From: Dasyornis broadbenti
Taxonomy: Eukaryota > Chordata > Aves > Passeriformes > Dasyornithidae
Direction: 5' to 3'
Length of the DNA stretch: 64,000 nt
NCBI GenBank assembly: GCA_013397935.1
Contig: VZRN01011464.1
Span: forward strand, 1,038,244 to 1,102,243
In this document: positions 13,599 to 26,803 of the stretch, piece after piece
Layout: every line of letters starts with the position of its first letter
How positions within the stretch are numbered: position 1 is the first letter of the stretch
Program-made: the position numbers and the translations under genes
Notes under the pieces: model-generated
The model's database searches: none
Seen by the model: only the letters and a program-made list of their open reading frames with translations
Told to the model about the DNA's origin: nothing

Positions 13599-14722
13599 CA
13601 AACACTGAACTGTTAAAATGTATTCCTTCAGCTGGCTGTGTTGAGTAGTTTTGCTCTACATTTATTTGTTAGACACTGTTACTGGGTTAAATTCAGCTAT
13701 GTATGCCACCTCCAGTTTCTCTGAACAGTTTTACATGTGGGATGTGAACATCCTTTATACCATAGGAAGACACATGTCAAAACACAAATGTTAACTAATT
13801 AACTCACACAGAGGGTTTAGCTTTCTGTACAATGATTAATTCAGCAGCTGCTTTTGTCCCAGCCACAGCAGATTTTTTAAAATGAATATCCTCTGTACAT
13901 TACTACTTTTACATTGTGCTTCATTCTCCAGTTTTGGGCAAGCACAGGAAAAAAAGCCATAGCACACATACAAAGCAAGACACCGCATTCTTTAGTATTG
14001 TATTTAACACATCTTACTACATACTTCAGAGATGAATAAAATTGAAGTATTTAGGGGTGAAATGACCCTAGCATGGGACACACAGAATCTGTAACTTCCA
14101 TGGAGAGTTACTGTGCCCAACTCCGAAGGGTTCAGAAAATGGTCATCACCTGCAGGATGCATATGTGGGAAAAGGTGGAAGCAATCCATGTGTCATCTGT
14201 ATCCTGCTTATTCTTGCTATAGACATTTTGAGAGCTTTGTTATGAGCTCAGCCGTGTCTCGCTGCCACCACAGCCAGCAAAGCCAAATTCCATTCAAGAC
14301 AAAGTGCAAGCATTTATCTGTTTTACACAATTTCCAACTAATAGTGAAACACCAAAACAAAATATTTTGGTTGACAGGGAATGTGCAGGTTTTTAACCTC
14401 CTCCCATATAGATCTGTCTGTCACCAGCTCTGTATTTGTCACCCAATTTGGAAGCAACCAAGGAGTCTGAAAATCAGAGGCCAGTATTGTTTGATATTTG
14501 CAAGAGGATCGCTCAGCAGATCATATCCCGCACTTTCCATCAAGAAGATGCAGCATCTTTACCCCCAGCAATCACAGGCTTGTACCTCAGTTGCTTAGGG
14601 AGTCAGGTGTAGAAGTTTGGAAGCAGTTTAACCGGTGGCAGAACCATTTGGGTAGCTGAGTGTCCCAGCTCACTGCTGGGGTGAGGTGTCACCTTCCCTG
14701 ACATCTGTTTGTCCCCTTGCAG

Positions 14723-14945
14723 GAGAGTACTGCGAGGTGAACGCGCGCTCCGGCCGCTGCGCTCCGGGGGTGTGCAAGAATGGAGGAACCTGCATCAACC
14801 TGCTCATCGGGGGCTTCAAGTGCGAGTGCCCTCCTGGCGAGTACGAGCGGCCCTACTGCGAGATGACCACCAGGAGCTTCCCCCCTCAGTCCTTCATCAC
14901 CTTCAAGGGGCTGCGGCAGCGCTTCCACTTCACTGTCTCCCTCAT
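14723..14945 (+). CDS. CELSR1: CELSR1 exon e1: EGF repeat and start of laminin G domain 1
   Basis: The exon starts in phase 1 after a strong acceptor (ccccttgcag) and ends two bases into a codon before gtaagt. It encodes codons 1-73 of the visible protein. It completes the last cysteine of the previous EGF repeat (GEYCEV). It then gives a full six-cysteine EGF from GRCAPGVCKNGGTC to PPGEYERPYC, and opens laminin G domain 1 with TTRSFPPQSFITFKGLRQRF. The PPGEYERPYC and RSFPPQSF stretches match remembered CELSR1 closely. The EGF has an Asn after its third cysteine, but the spacing to the aromatic residue is one longer than the hydroxylation consensus. The exon is markedly richer in G+C and CpG than the flanking introns. 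Upstream EGF and cadherin exons are outside the window. Confidence 0.97.
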
Positions 14946-17900
14946 GTAAGTCCCAGTGGGGAAGGGTTGTGTCGCTGATGGCTCCTACCTTGAGCTTGGG
15001 GCTATTTGTTATGTTCTGTTACCCACCAAAGACCTACCCCTGAAGGTCACTGCAGGGATTTCTGACAGGGTCTCCTATGAGCAGGGCTCAGGCATGATAT
15101 TTGAAAACATTTGATTTTCCCCTGCTGTGGGGTGTTTCTGAGTTGCTGACTCATGACCTTCCTTGTTGTAACACAGGGTGATGGAATGGGGAGAAGGGAC
15201 AGCAGGACCTCTCTGGCCACCCATCAGCAGCCTGCAGCCACAGAAGAGCCAGGGTGGATGTTGAGTTTGACACTTTTACTAGTTGGGCCTTTGGCTTCCT
15301 GACCTTCAGCCCAGCTTCAGAACCAATCCATTTGTGCTGCTTGTTTGGGAGCACTGTTCCCATCTCCTCTTTCCCCACCTTTGAGAGGACCTGGGCATGT
15401 CAGGCCATGGCTGAGCAGTCTGGTCCTCCTCAGGTTCTTGCTTTACAGTGGTTCCCAGCCTTGGGCTTGGGACAACCCCAACCGATCCAGCTCTTCACCT
15501 TGCTCCTTCTGGCCTTCACACCCAGGTCCTGCTTCTGGTCCCATCCCAGATCCCAGGCACGAGTAGTCTTAGCCCCATCCCATCTGCCCCGACATCCCCA
15601 TGTCTTCTTCTGGGCTGTCGCTTTTCCCCTGGGGGTGTTTAGGTAGGCAAGGAGGAGCAATAATAGCAGCCACAGTCATGGGCAAGGGCTGTCCCTCGCT
15701 TAGGAAAACCCCCTCTTCGGAGAAGATTTCTTGAGTCTGGCTTAGGGCTTGCTTGGTGTGGAGCCAGAGCTCCAGGCACACACATGCCTTGTCTCCGGGG
15801 AGGGGGTGGATTTGCAGCTTTCCCATTGTTTAGCCGGTCAGGATTGATTTTGGTTTTCCCTCACAGCTGACTGTGAGTAAACAACACAAAATGTGTTAGT
15901 CCTGATCCCAAAGAGCAGGGCTGGGGATTTTCTAATAGGTACAACAGCAGCTGCAAGGACAGATCCGTTTGTGTGTCTGTCCAGACAAAGTGCTCAGGGA
16001 GGACACCTTCAGGCTTATGTCCCCTTCAGCACCCAGCCATTACCTGGTGTTTCACATCTGTCAGGAGCCAGGTCGCTTTTTTACAGCATGTTTTTCAGTA
16101 CTGTCGTTTAACATAGTTTGCTTTCCTGAACTAAGATCCTAGAGAGACTCTCCATGTACTGCTTTTGTTAATATAAGTAAGTAATGTCCCATCCCTGTAA
16201 ATGTTCAAGGGCAGGCTGGATGGGACTTGGAGCAACCTTGTCTAGTGGAAGGTGTTCCTGCCCATGGCAGGGGGCTTGGAACTAGATGGACTTTATGGTC
16301 CCTTCCAACCCAAACCGTTCTATCATTTTATGATTCTACTATTTTATCTTTCATCTGTCTTACCTAAAATAGAAATTTTATGGTATCTTTATATTTTGGT
16401 TAAATCAGAAAGCGCAGATATGGTTTGCACACAAACCAAGGGAAAGGAGAATTGTGCCTGTGAAGATTGTTTTAGAGCATCAGGTCTAAGTACACGGAAA
16501 AACTGAGGAGCAAAAGGCTCTGTTGGATTTGTCAGTTTTGTCAGACTTACAGTGAGAGCAAACAAAGGAGCGGTCTGGGCTGGCTGCCAGCATGAATTGC
16601 CTGCACTACCCTTGACTTGTGCCCTCAGTCATGAGGTGTCATTTTTCAGGCTTTTGGGAAGAGAGCTTTGACGTTTAGGGTGCTTCAAGTTAAAATGACA
16701 TAAATGCTCTGTGTAGGGGTTATTGAGAAACAGCAAAGTTCTGTACAAAGGTAGTGCTTACACCAGGATTTCTTCACCATCTTTAGAACCACGGTGGCAT
16801 ATTTAGTTATGAGCTAAACGCTACTTAGTTCACTCAGTGTGACTATAAGATGTCTAGGCCATCATGAGGTTCATCCCATACTGTCTGGAATGGCAACACA
16901 TTTAACTTTTCATACCTGAAGTTCACTTTTATTTACACTAGCTATTTCTTTGGTTTTTATTGTCCTTCAGTGGAGGAGGAAAACATTAGGTGAGGATCAG
17001 CAAGAATTAGCAGTTTGGCTGCTAATGATGATGATTTGCCATTACGTATTTTTTGATTTGGGAGCATTCCTAAAATCCCAGGGTGTCCAGCTTCCCTCAG
17101 CCTCAAATGACTCATGACCTACTCCTAGCAAAGAGCAGGATGTTTGCATTGTCCAGTCTCACAACTAAAATGTGATGGGTTTTTGAAAGTATTTAGCTTA
17201 CTGACCATGCATGTCTTTCTGCTCCCAACGTTATATATCTTCCATACTGAATTCCAACATTTATTGCTCCTTCACTCCAAGAGACACCGTTAGTGGAGAG
17301 GTTTTCTCATTATTTATGCAAAATGCTCTAAGAAAAAGAGTCTTTTGTTTCCTGTGTCATAAAATTAAACATATCACTTCTATTAAAAACCAATATTTTT
17401 TTCCCCAGCTGTTGGATGATAACCAGACAAGTTCAAAAGCAGTAGAGCTTTTAACAACGAGTATCATAAAAAAGTTGCTTTTGAATAGTGGCAAAAAATG
17501 GAAATGAGTATAAAATCTTAATAATGTAATAGTTTAATGAAGAATGGTTTCATACTTAAAATTATGGTAGGAAATCATAAGAATATGAGAAAATATATTC
17601 AAACCAAACTTCCTGTTGTTTCTAATCAGACTAAATCTTCCTGCCCACTGAAGAAGCATAGCTAGTATTATTCCCATTTCCTTTGCTCGTATATATTCTG
17701 GATAGATGTGATCAAAATATTTGGATGAAGTAGTTATCCATGAAAAAATAGTCTTGGTGAATGTTTTACAGGAACTGTATTCCTTTGGATGAAATTTTTG
17801 GTGGTGAAAAGTGAAAACTAAATCCATGTTTTGATAATATTGATATATTCAATGATATTGTTGCCTTTACTTGTATAATATTATATTATGATAAATAAAT

Positions 17901-19348
17901 AAATATGTATATCAAAACTGCTTTAAAGTAATCAAAACATTAATTTATATTTTGATGGACTATAATGCATATTCTTTGAAATTTGTATTTTACAGGAAAT
18001 ATCAAAATTGTGAATTCTGGTTTTTTGAGCCAGAACAATTCATTATCATTCAAAAATACTTACAAATATATTAATAAAATTTCCCATTCCATGTAGCTCA
18101 AACTCTGAAAGGTCTCTACTCAGAGTGATCCGCAACATACATCTGTCTGACAAACAACTTTTAGTAAAAAATATTCTTTTTCTTTGAAACCTTTTCTTTC
18201 AAATACCAGCTCTGATATTCTAAAATACTGCTTTACTCACATTCTCTGAATGCAGATTTTGTTGCATCACATGAGAGTCTTGCTAGTAGACATGACATGA
18301 CAGGCACAAGAGTCACTTCTTATGTCCATGGAAGACAGTTTTCATTAGCTGTGTTCAGCATTTCATTCATTTGTAGGAAAAGTGGGTTAATTTAAATCAG
18401 GCATATTTCCTGAAGTTCAAGATACAAAATCAGACTAAATTGCCATTGCGAAATGCAAAAAATTCCCATGGTTTCTCTCTTTTTCTCTCTTTATCTAATA
18501 TTAATCTTTGTAAAAATGTTTATGTAAAGTGTAATAATTTTTTTTTTGCATTTTTAAGTAGATGAAAGCTGTGTGCAGCTCTCCAGAGATAAGAGGATTC
18601 AATTAAAAATTATAAAATACTCACAACAAGCAGAAATTTGCAAAAAATGTTCTGTGCTGACAAGAAAAACAAACGAGGCCATTTTAAAAGTGGGGTTGCC
18701 CCTTTTTGAGCAAGAAAGGTGTGATACCTCCCATATTAGTAGCACAAGAAAAATAAAACCAAAATGGACCTGTTGGTGCTGATTTAGTGGAATCATTTAA
18801 GTGTCTATTTTCCTTCCTCCAGTTGACTGACCTGTTGATTGACTAACCCTGATTTTCTACATGGCATTATTAAAGTAACTCTTATCTTTCTTTACCCTTA
18901 CCTCCCCATCAGGCTTTTTTAATCAGTTGATGACTGTCCTAGGACCCTGTAGCATTTAGGCAGCAAGCAGGCAGCAAGAACCCCCCCTTTGATGTGAAAA
19001 TGCTTTCTAGCTGTCAGACTGTTTGCAGAGTGTAGTAAGTGCTACTGTTTGGTGAGTGTCAGATACTGCTGTTGCATCTTGTGTCTGCCTAATTTTAGCC
19101 CTCGTGAGGGTCAGCAGATCTCTGCAGAGTAGTTTTCTGTAATTTCTGTCTGCTTGCCTTGTTGATTGTGAAAGAGTAGATTTATCCTGTGGCTGACTCC
19201 TCAATTTTACAATTTACTGCCTGAAGATTGATTCAAAGGCTTGCTTTTCTGCTAAACACAATGCTGTCTTTCTTCTGGGTGACTTGACCATCAGTCTGTA
19301 ATCCATAAGCTGTTAAGCACAAACTAACCCCATGTCTATGTGTTCCAG
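14946..19348 (+). other. CELSR1: Intron e1-e2
   Basis: This 4.4-kb intron starts gtaagt and ends ttccag. A sense-orientation CR1 3' end lies at about 16186-16340. The remainder is unannotated intron, with an AT-rich stretch around 17800-18100. No further coding exon is needed, because e1 and e2 join directly as ...SLM/FATRERN, the same order as other CELSR proteins. Confidence 0.9.
16186..16340 (+). mobile_element. CR1 LINE 3' end, sense
   Basis: Contains gttcaagggcaggctggatg, then caaccttgtctagtggaagg, and ends gtcccttccaacccaaaccg then ttctatcattttatgattct. This is a typical sense CR1 3' end with the degenerate 8-bp repeats at its tail. Confidence 0.92.
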
Positions 19349-19464
19349 GTTTGCAACCAGGGAGAGGAACGCTCTCCTCCTCTACAATGGGCGTTTCAAC
19401 GAGAAGCATGACTTCATTGCCTTGGAGATCATTGAGGAGCAGATCCAGCTCACCTTCTCTGCAG
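19349..19464 (+). CDS. CELSR1: CELSR1 exon e2: laminin G domain 1
   Basis: The first base completes the codon split with e1. The exon runs in frame to a single G before the donor gtgaaa, encoding codons 74-112. The peptide contains FATRERNALLLYNGRFNEK and later IQLTFSAG. This is the beta-sandwich core of the first laminin G domain; the LLLYNGRFNEKHDF motif is strongly conserved among CELSR paralogues. Acceptor: tgttccag. The first codon of the join is Met (CTC AT/G TTT) where the remembered human protein has Thr. This is a conservative-looking local difference and not a frame problem. Confidence 0.97.
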
Positions 19465-22125
19465 GTGAAATCTCACTTGAGTTGAGCGTTTCTTCTTGAA
19501 GTCAGGAGATCCTGTCAAGCCATTTGGAAATGCACTTCAGTGATTTTATATGGCTATTTGCTGCCTCATTAATTTACTGGCTGACATTGCACAGTAAACA
19601 ACTGATGCCGGGTGTACTCCAGATTGTAGCGGTTTGTGGTGATTACACTCACGGTCGTAGGCAGGAGCTTGTCAACATACCAGTTATAAAAGCCAGAGTT
19701 TATGACTACTATAAAAGATTGGCATTAGCCTGAATGTTGGCCCACAAGCCAATGTTTGTTTAAATGAGACTTCATTTTATCACACTGTGATAAATGTTGC
19801 ATGTTTATGCATTTTTACACTACACTGTCAGAGGAACATAGGTGCCTAAACGTTATCTAAAAAATCCATGCAAGCCAAAGGAAAAGCTAGCAGAAATGAA
19901 AACTCCCGGCCATTCATTAGGGATTGGGGAGGAGCAGTGCTATCGCTAGAATGCATTTCTGCATTGGAGAAGCATCTGCTCCTAGAAGAAGCCATAAACA
20001 ACAACAGATTTAGGAGAACTTAGCTGCCTGCTCATTGCTACAGTGGACCAGGACTAAACAAGAAGCAGCTTTGATTCTGCACTAGAACTGGTGCTTGTAG
20101 GAGAAGAGACAGGGAGGGCTGACAAGCAAAGTTCAGGCAGCACACATGCCCAGAAGTAGATCTGTGCATTCAGTGGCAAGGCTTTGGTGACTTTACAAAC
20201 CTCTGGTTGTCACAGGTTTAAGGTATTTTTCCATTGAGACGAAACCAAATATCTGGGAAGGGCTGTTGTCCTGTAAGTTAAGTGGAGTTATGTGTAGGTC
20301 AAGTGAGATGTTTGTGCCTCTGTATTGGGCATGTAATTCAGAAAATAATCTTGCTATTTCCCATTATCCATATTCAGGATAGACATGTGGGCTCAAGTCA
20401 ACTCCTGTTTTATTTTTGTGGAAAGTGAGACATTGCAAGCAGTAAAGCCACAAAAGCAGCACAGCCCACATGGGTGTTGCACGCTCATCACCAGTGAAGG
20501 CTGATGTGTGACCCCACTCATTTACCAGTGATGCTTAAGTGCATATCTGGGCCCTTTGGGTTGAAGATATCCAGTTACATTTCCCCTTTATTACCTCAAA
20601 ATTGTCCAAATTAGATTTTAAGGCAGGTTTCTGAATGGATTAGTGTAATGAAATAACATGCTGCAGTCAGAGATATGTACTTCCTTCTGTAGCTCTGGTC
20701 CGCCTGTCTAAACTTGAATCAAATTGCTTGGAAGGTACCCTGAGGATGAATGGGAGAAAAATAAATTCTGCTTGCATTTATATGTGTTTAAATGTGAAGG
20801 AACTCCTTTAAGATACATGAAACTAAATTTAGATTTGCACTGCTGCACCTGAGAGCAGGTCTGGTCCTGCATATTACAAATGGTATTTTCTTTGGAAGGA
20901 GAATGGTTTATGTTTTATAGTTTTAAGTGGCTTTTAACGAACAGTACAAGTTTTGGACACCTGATCTCACTGTTTTACCTGTCGCAACAACTTTTTCACA
21001 GAAAGCAAAGCAAAAGGATTGTGGAACAGCGATCTTCCTTTTGCAGACACTTGATAGCTGAATAAAAAGCCCAATTATTAGTACAGATTTTATCACTAAA
21101 TGATAAAAACCATCACAGCAGCATGTCATACGTGCTAAGCTGAAATAGGTATTGTTTAAATAACAGAAATATATGGGATGGGAGTTAAAGGAGAGTAGGG
21201 GACACTCAGGAGAGTAGGAATAATACTTCACTTAGGTATTTGTTGCAAATAGAGGGTTGAAAGTACATTTTAAGATCAACAGTACTATGAGCTTTGCTAG
21301 CTTACAGGGGGGATTTACTTTTCCTGTAGTTATTATTATTTAGTAGAATTTTCCAACCATTAGAAAAAACAAAACAAAACAAAAAAAAACCTCAACAAAA
21401 AAACAGAGCAAGAGATAGAAAAAAAAGCATGAAAAATGAGCAATCTGTTTTGTGTGCCAGGCCTATTATGTACCTTCAACATGAATGTTTGTTTTGCAGC
21501 TGCCTCGAAACAGATATGCCTGGTTACTGAGCTGGTTCTGCTGACTCAGTCCTGGCTTAAAAGCTTCAGCTTTCCAATTGCAATGGCAAAGTCTTGCTTT
21601 CAAATTTAAATACTGAAAGGCTGCCAATAATTTCATTAATCACTGGTAAAATTTTGCTGGTACTGAGGTTACCATGGGTTTTATACTACAGTACTTTTGG
21701 ATTTCACTTTCTCAGCTCTAACAAGGAGTAGGCTTCCCTTCCCTGACAAAATATCCCATCACAATACTCATCATACTAAAAAACCTGAAAGGGTGCTTTT
21801 GGCAAAAATGCAGAAAAATTCAAATGCATTTCTTCCTCAGTTGATCACTTCAGCAACAGCTGTATCTACCCAATGCATCTGCTACCACACTGTGCAGAAG
21901 CATGATAAAAAATAGCATAGTTCACCCAAATGTATCAGAAGCTGTTTTTTGTGCACCAGAGTTAATTCCAGTAATATCCAAACTGGGGATATTTATTGTC
22001 TTGCAGGACAAAACCCAAATTCCTCCCTGATGAGGCAAGGTGACTGCATCCTGTGTCTGCTGAGAGTCTCTCTGTGTTTCTTGCTGTGATGGTGGCTTAA
22101 TTTTGCCTTCTGCCTGTTTTTGCAG
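19465..22125 (+). other. CELSR1: Intron e2-e3
   Basis: This 2.7-kb intron has donor gtgaaa and acceptor tttttgcag. An A-rich stretch of (A)n separated by single C's lies at about 21362-21425. I see no exon, RNA gene or recognisable transposon otherwise. Confidence 0.9.
21362..21425. repeat. A-rich low-complexity stretch
   Basis: Runs of four to nine A separated mostly by single C or short interruptions. No retrocopy sequence or target duplication was seen next to it. Confidence 0.85.
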
Positions 22126-22214
22126 GGGAGACAACCACTACAGTGGCACCGTTCATCGTGGGAGGGGTCAGCGATGGGCAGTGGCACTCGGTTCAGGTGC
22201 AGTACTACAATAAG
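22126..22214 (+). CDS. CELSR1: CELSR1 exon e3: laminin G domain 1
   Basis: This short 89-base exon finishes the split Gly codon and ends exactly on a codon boundary (AAG) before gtaaga. It encodes codons 113-142. Its sequence GETTTTVAPFIVGGVSDGQW followed by HSVQVQYYNK is the central strand-turn of laminin G domain 1; VSDGQWHSVQ is the typical LamG signature. The phase-0 end sits directly before the 19.5-kb intron, so any cassette spliced in there must be a multiple of three to keep the frame. Confidence 0.97.
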
Positions 22215-25200
22215 GTAAGACTAATTGTGTTGGTGATAACCCTACTATTTATAAAGCAACAGAGGCATGGGTCATCTAGCTCTGATGTGACATATGGATG
22301 TGACCTGAATTTTGTTTATTTAACCAGGCACATTGGTACAGCTCTGCACAAATGGTTCTGGTCTTTCTTACCTTGCTTGGGACAAAAATTCTGTCATAGA
22401 GCTTTTGAGTTTTGACCCAGGAAGGCAAAACCAGATGGAGTACATCCTTTTCAGAAGTACTCCTAGGGAAACCTTTAGGTACTTGGAACTGGTTTTGTTT
22501 TCAGTTTTTTAAACTGTTACAAGTGTCAGTGTATCTAAACCAACTGATTCACTTGTATCTTGTTAAAGAATTGTGCTATGCAGGAGCCTGCATAGTAATA
22601 ATTACCAACCATTACTGTAGAATTTTCTGAAGCAAAGAAAATTCTTCCCTATAGCTGTCTTTTCTTGTGTCAAATGACAAGTTTACCTTGCACTAGCTTC
22701 TCTGGTTTGGAAAATAAGATTATTAAATGGTTCACACCTTTCAGTAATAAAGCACTGTCTTACTAAGTAATTTTTTGTCTGCTATATGAAAAGATATGCA
22801 AGAGAAATGCAAAAAGTGTCACTGCATGCAGTCCATGGCACTCAGAGGTGGGCTCTGGGGTCCCTGTCCCTCAGCTGCACCCTTGGTCATTGTCGCTTGG
22901 TCACAGGGTCAGTCTGACTGAACGAAATGAATTGCAGGCTCTCTTTTCAAAGCAGCCATTTCATGATGAACCAGAAAGCAGGCTTTTAGAGTGTACAGTG
23001 TCACTATTTACAGGTAGATGTCAGAGATCTTGTATAAACCATAACAAAAATTAGAGAATTAATTTAGTGACTGAGAAGCGTTGCTTTTAAGTCTGACATG
23101 ATAGCATTATGGGGGATCACATAAGGAAATAGGGAAGCATTGTTGGCTGTTGAAAAGGAAACAGGATACTGGTGTAGGAAGCTGAATGGAAGATGAAGGA
23201 TTAATATGATCAGCAAGTTCTTTATTTCCCAGTGCTACATTCTTTCATCACAGTTTGTGTGGCAGTTTGAATGGGAGGATTAAAATTTTATTTTAACTCC
23301 TAGACAGGGTCTCCTAGCCTAAAGATATTTTGTTGAGACAATGAAAAGCTTTTTATTAGTATTTTATATTTTTAAAATAAAATTTAAGACTTAATCAGGT
23401 TTTGTGCTTAATATATGCAACATACTCTCTGCTATCTGGAGTCCAGAGAAGTAGAAGCGAAACTTGGTGTGTTGCTGTGCACGCATCTGTGGACACTGTG
23501 AAGCTCTTCCTCTGTTTCCATGTGTGCTTATTTCTTAGAGGATCACTCAGCAGAGTGAACAGCACTTGCTGAGGCAGTGGAGGGACACTCCAGCTTTCAG
23601 GCTCCTGGACACAGCTGCAGGAGGAGCTCACTGAAGTGCCACTGAGCAGATAAGAGGCCCGAGCAGCAGAAGGACGCTCTTTAAAAGGCAAAGAGATCTG
23701 ACACAGATGTTAAAAATAAATCCCTGCCTCATTTTCAGGGCTTGCTGCGGTTCAAGCAGACTGGTAGCTGAGCCATGTTAGCAGCTGGTGTTTTCTTGTT
23801 GTTAACACATGTGTCCTGTCATCATTTTCTTCTTCTGCCCCAGTTTTCTGAAGTGAAATGAGACAGTCTCCACTGAACAGGAGGAAATTTAGGGCAGAGA
23901 GGGAGAGCAGAGGGAAACACCAGGAAACACTGCTGACTTCACTGCCTTTGCCACTTGTGTGACATGAAAGTGATGAAAAGCAGGGTCACTGTGTGGAGAG
24001 CAGCACGGTGCCCTTTGCTGTCCGTGTGAGAGACCAAGGTCATCACCTTCACCTTTGCAGTATTTATTGCAGAATGGTTAAATTTGGGCTGGAGGGGGGA
24101 GCTCACAATATTGAGTTAATGGCACAAGTGGGATATGCTCACCAGTTTGTATTCAGCGTGCTCTCAGAACTTCCCAGCATGTCTAAGAATTGCATGTGTT
24201 GCACCAGCTCTCCAGTAGTGAAAGACGGAGCAGGTGCTGCAGGGCAGTGGCAGCTGGAGGCAGCTCTGCAGCCCTGCCCGCCAGGCTACCCCCACACCCT
24301 ATCCTGGGGCTGAGCCTTTGCCTTGGCTGGTATTTGTTTGTAAAGCAGTTTCTTGGCTACTTCATGTTTTAACAAAGCTGGAAGTAAAGTCCCTGTGAAG
24401 AGGTTGAAAAGACAGGGATAATTTAGGGATTTGAGTTGTGCCAAGGTAAATGGGATGCTGTGTCTAAACTTGACACAGTTGAGATGTTTGAATAACAGAG
24501 TACCAAAACTCATCAGTTTCCTTAAATTATGCATGTATATTATTTTGCAGGTACTGCATCCTTCCGTTCTTTCCAAAATCCTTCCATAGTGTCAGTTCAT
24601 CATCCCAAGGCTACATAGCCACCTTGTTCTGCTCAGACGCTGCGCAAACTTTCTGAGCAGGCAGACTCCCCTGAGCTGTCTCCCTCTGCCCTGTCTCTGG
24701 CTCATGTTTGATGCTCATCTCCAGCGCCTTCTGGACTCTCTTCCCTCCTATCTGCCTCTGTCTCTTTCTGGCATTTTGCAGCAAGACGCCATCCCTGGCA
24801 GCAGGGCCACAGGGGTTACCTCCACCAGCATCTGTGTGGGGCTCCTTGCCCCTTTTTCCATTCTGCTGTTTGCCTGGGGAGCTTCTGTTCTTTGCTCCTT
24901 TTTAGACATCTCTTGCCAATGTTGTCCATGGGAAACGCATAATCATCATCCCAGATACCCACAGAGATCCAATTTATTGATTTGTCTGTCTTGCATTAAA
25001 AAGCTTTAGCAGCAGCTATTTTCTTAACACACACACATCCTGTTGATGTGCAAAGTCACCCTGTGCAAAGTCAGTTTGCTAATAACCATAATGAAACAAG
25101 AAGCAAGTGTAGAAGTGACTCCTGTAAATTATTTTCTGTACTTACCTCAGAAGTGAGGTGCTTGGTAGTATTTATCTTTAGTGTCATTGAAAAATGATGG

Positions 25201-26779
25201 TTTAGAATTAAGTGCATATCATGAAGGTCCCCTGCCACTTGAGGCCAAACACTGGAACCTCATCAGTAAGTCCAGAGCCAGCTTTGCTCCACTGTGTTTG
25301 CAGAAAGGCATCAAACCATCTCTCTGTCATCTCAAGTATTTGATGCTTTCTTACCAACTCTGGTATGTGCCAGCACTGTAAAACATTACAGTAAGGAAAC
25401 AGATTGTATCAGAGGAAGAGAAGAAATGTCATTTCATTTACTGTGTAATGATGGAAATGGATGCTCCTTACATTGGAGGAAACAAGCTGACACACTTGGT
25501 TTCAGTGGAAGTGCCTGAGGGAAGCACATGGAACTTGCACTATGTAAGTGTTGGCACTGTATTGAATTTCTGGAAGGAAAAACACCAAGGGGGAGGAATT
25601 AGAAGTTACAAGAGAGCGGAAGTGAACTAGGAGTGTTTTATAACCTTTATCTAGTTTCAGTTATATAATAGAAGTTTGTCAGCTTCCCAGTAGCAAAGTA
25701 TCAATTTATCTGTTACTTGCCATTAAAGATGTTTGCTGATAGCTGGGGGAAGATAGGGAGGAAAGCTACTTACTGACTCTGATAGCTCAAACACATTATT
25801 TAGCGCAGTCCTGATCTTGCAGTCATTAAAATCAATGGGAAATACTAAATTAAAGGTAACCCATGGGTGACCTGCTTTCACAAGAGGTATATATATTTGA
25901 TGAGATATTTAGAAGAAATGTAATTAAAAAAAAATTATTTTGGAAGGAAAGGTGGAAGGAGAGGGAAGATTTCAGTCTAGTAAATAAAACTGATAAAAAA
26001 TAGTATAAACAGCCTGCTGCTTGTTCACAGGACAGCTGGTGTAAGGGGCAGCAGCAATGTCAGCTTCCCTATTTGCCTCGGCACTGTACTTCCTTTCCAC
26101 TTCCTGATGGAATTTGGTCCTCATCCTTTGGCTCTCCTGAGCCTGCCAGCGTGAGTGACAGTCATCAGGTTTGGCCATGCTGATACTTGTTTGAAATAGG
26201 AGCAAACCCATGTCTGATGGCAATGATGCTCAATACCAATGACATCACATGAACTGTCTGGCATTCACTGCATGTACAGGATCATGTATCATTGTAGGCG
26301 GTACTTGGGACAGCAGACTTTACAGAGCCCAGTAGTGAGTGGTGGTTTTAATTAAGTGAAAATTCAAGGCACTTTCCCAAACTGCTGATAGAAACACAGT
26401 TTTGTTCAGAATTTGAGATACACCATCAAACTTATGTAAATGTTTTACCTGACTCATTACCTTAGGGTAGAATTCATCTTTTGGCACAACATAAAAATAT
26501 TTTGCGTATGGACATGTTCCTGTAATTATAGAGGACATGTACCTATATATTTGTATTTATATGCTTTTTATATTATGTGTTACTTATACATATATGACAT
26601 CAAAGCTGCTTAAGGATGTTACTATCTTGTAGGCAGAAAGTCCTGCATCTCTTTAAGGGAGCACAGGATAATTTAACCTCAATGACAGAAAACCTGAGAA
26701 GAGCACATAGAAACAAGCTGTCACTGAGTGTCTGATGTGCAGTGCAGTAATTCTGGGGGATAGGATGAACAAAGCCCTC

Positions 26780-26803
26780 AATGACTCACAGAATGACTCA
26801 CAG
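26780..26803. repeat. 12-bp tandem duplication
   Basis: aatgactcacag is repeated twice in direct tandem. Each unit carries TGACTCA, the AP-1 consensus, so the pair makes two AP-1-like sites 12 bases apart. Confidence 0.8.

Larger units (their letters stand above)
1..14722 (+). other. CELSR1: Intron upstream of e1 (3' part)
   Basis: No coding exon was recognised in these 14.7 kb. The stretch ends in the acceptor of e1, a pyrimidine tract then ttgcag. It holds two antisense CR1 fragments (about 1905-1975 and 13274-13598), a weak sense CR1-like end near 6344-6405, a (TTTG)n run at 8829-8860, an A-rich stretch at 1558-1592 and a perfect GATA-containing inverted repeat at 10833-10865. Open frames here reach about 165 codons, but none resembles a known protein and none has convincing splice sites. 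Because the cadherin-coding part of CELSR genes lies upstream, this is read as intron, not intergenic DNA. Confidence 0.85.

Noticed and set aside
14113..14598. 161-codon + strand open frame just upstream of e1
   Set aside because: Translation has no EGF or cadherin cysteine or calcium-binding pattern and is not in continuity with e1.
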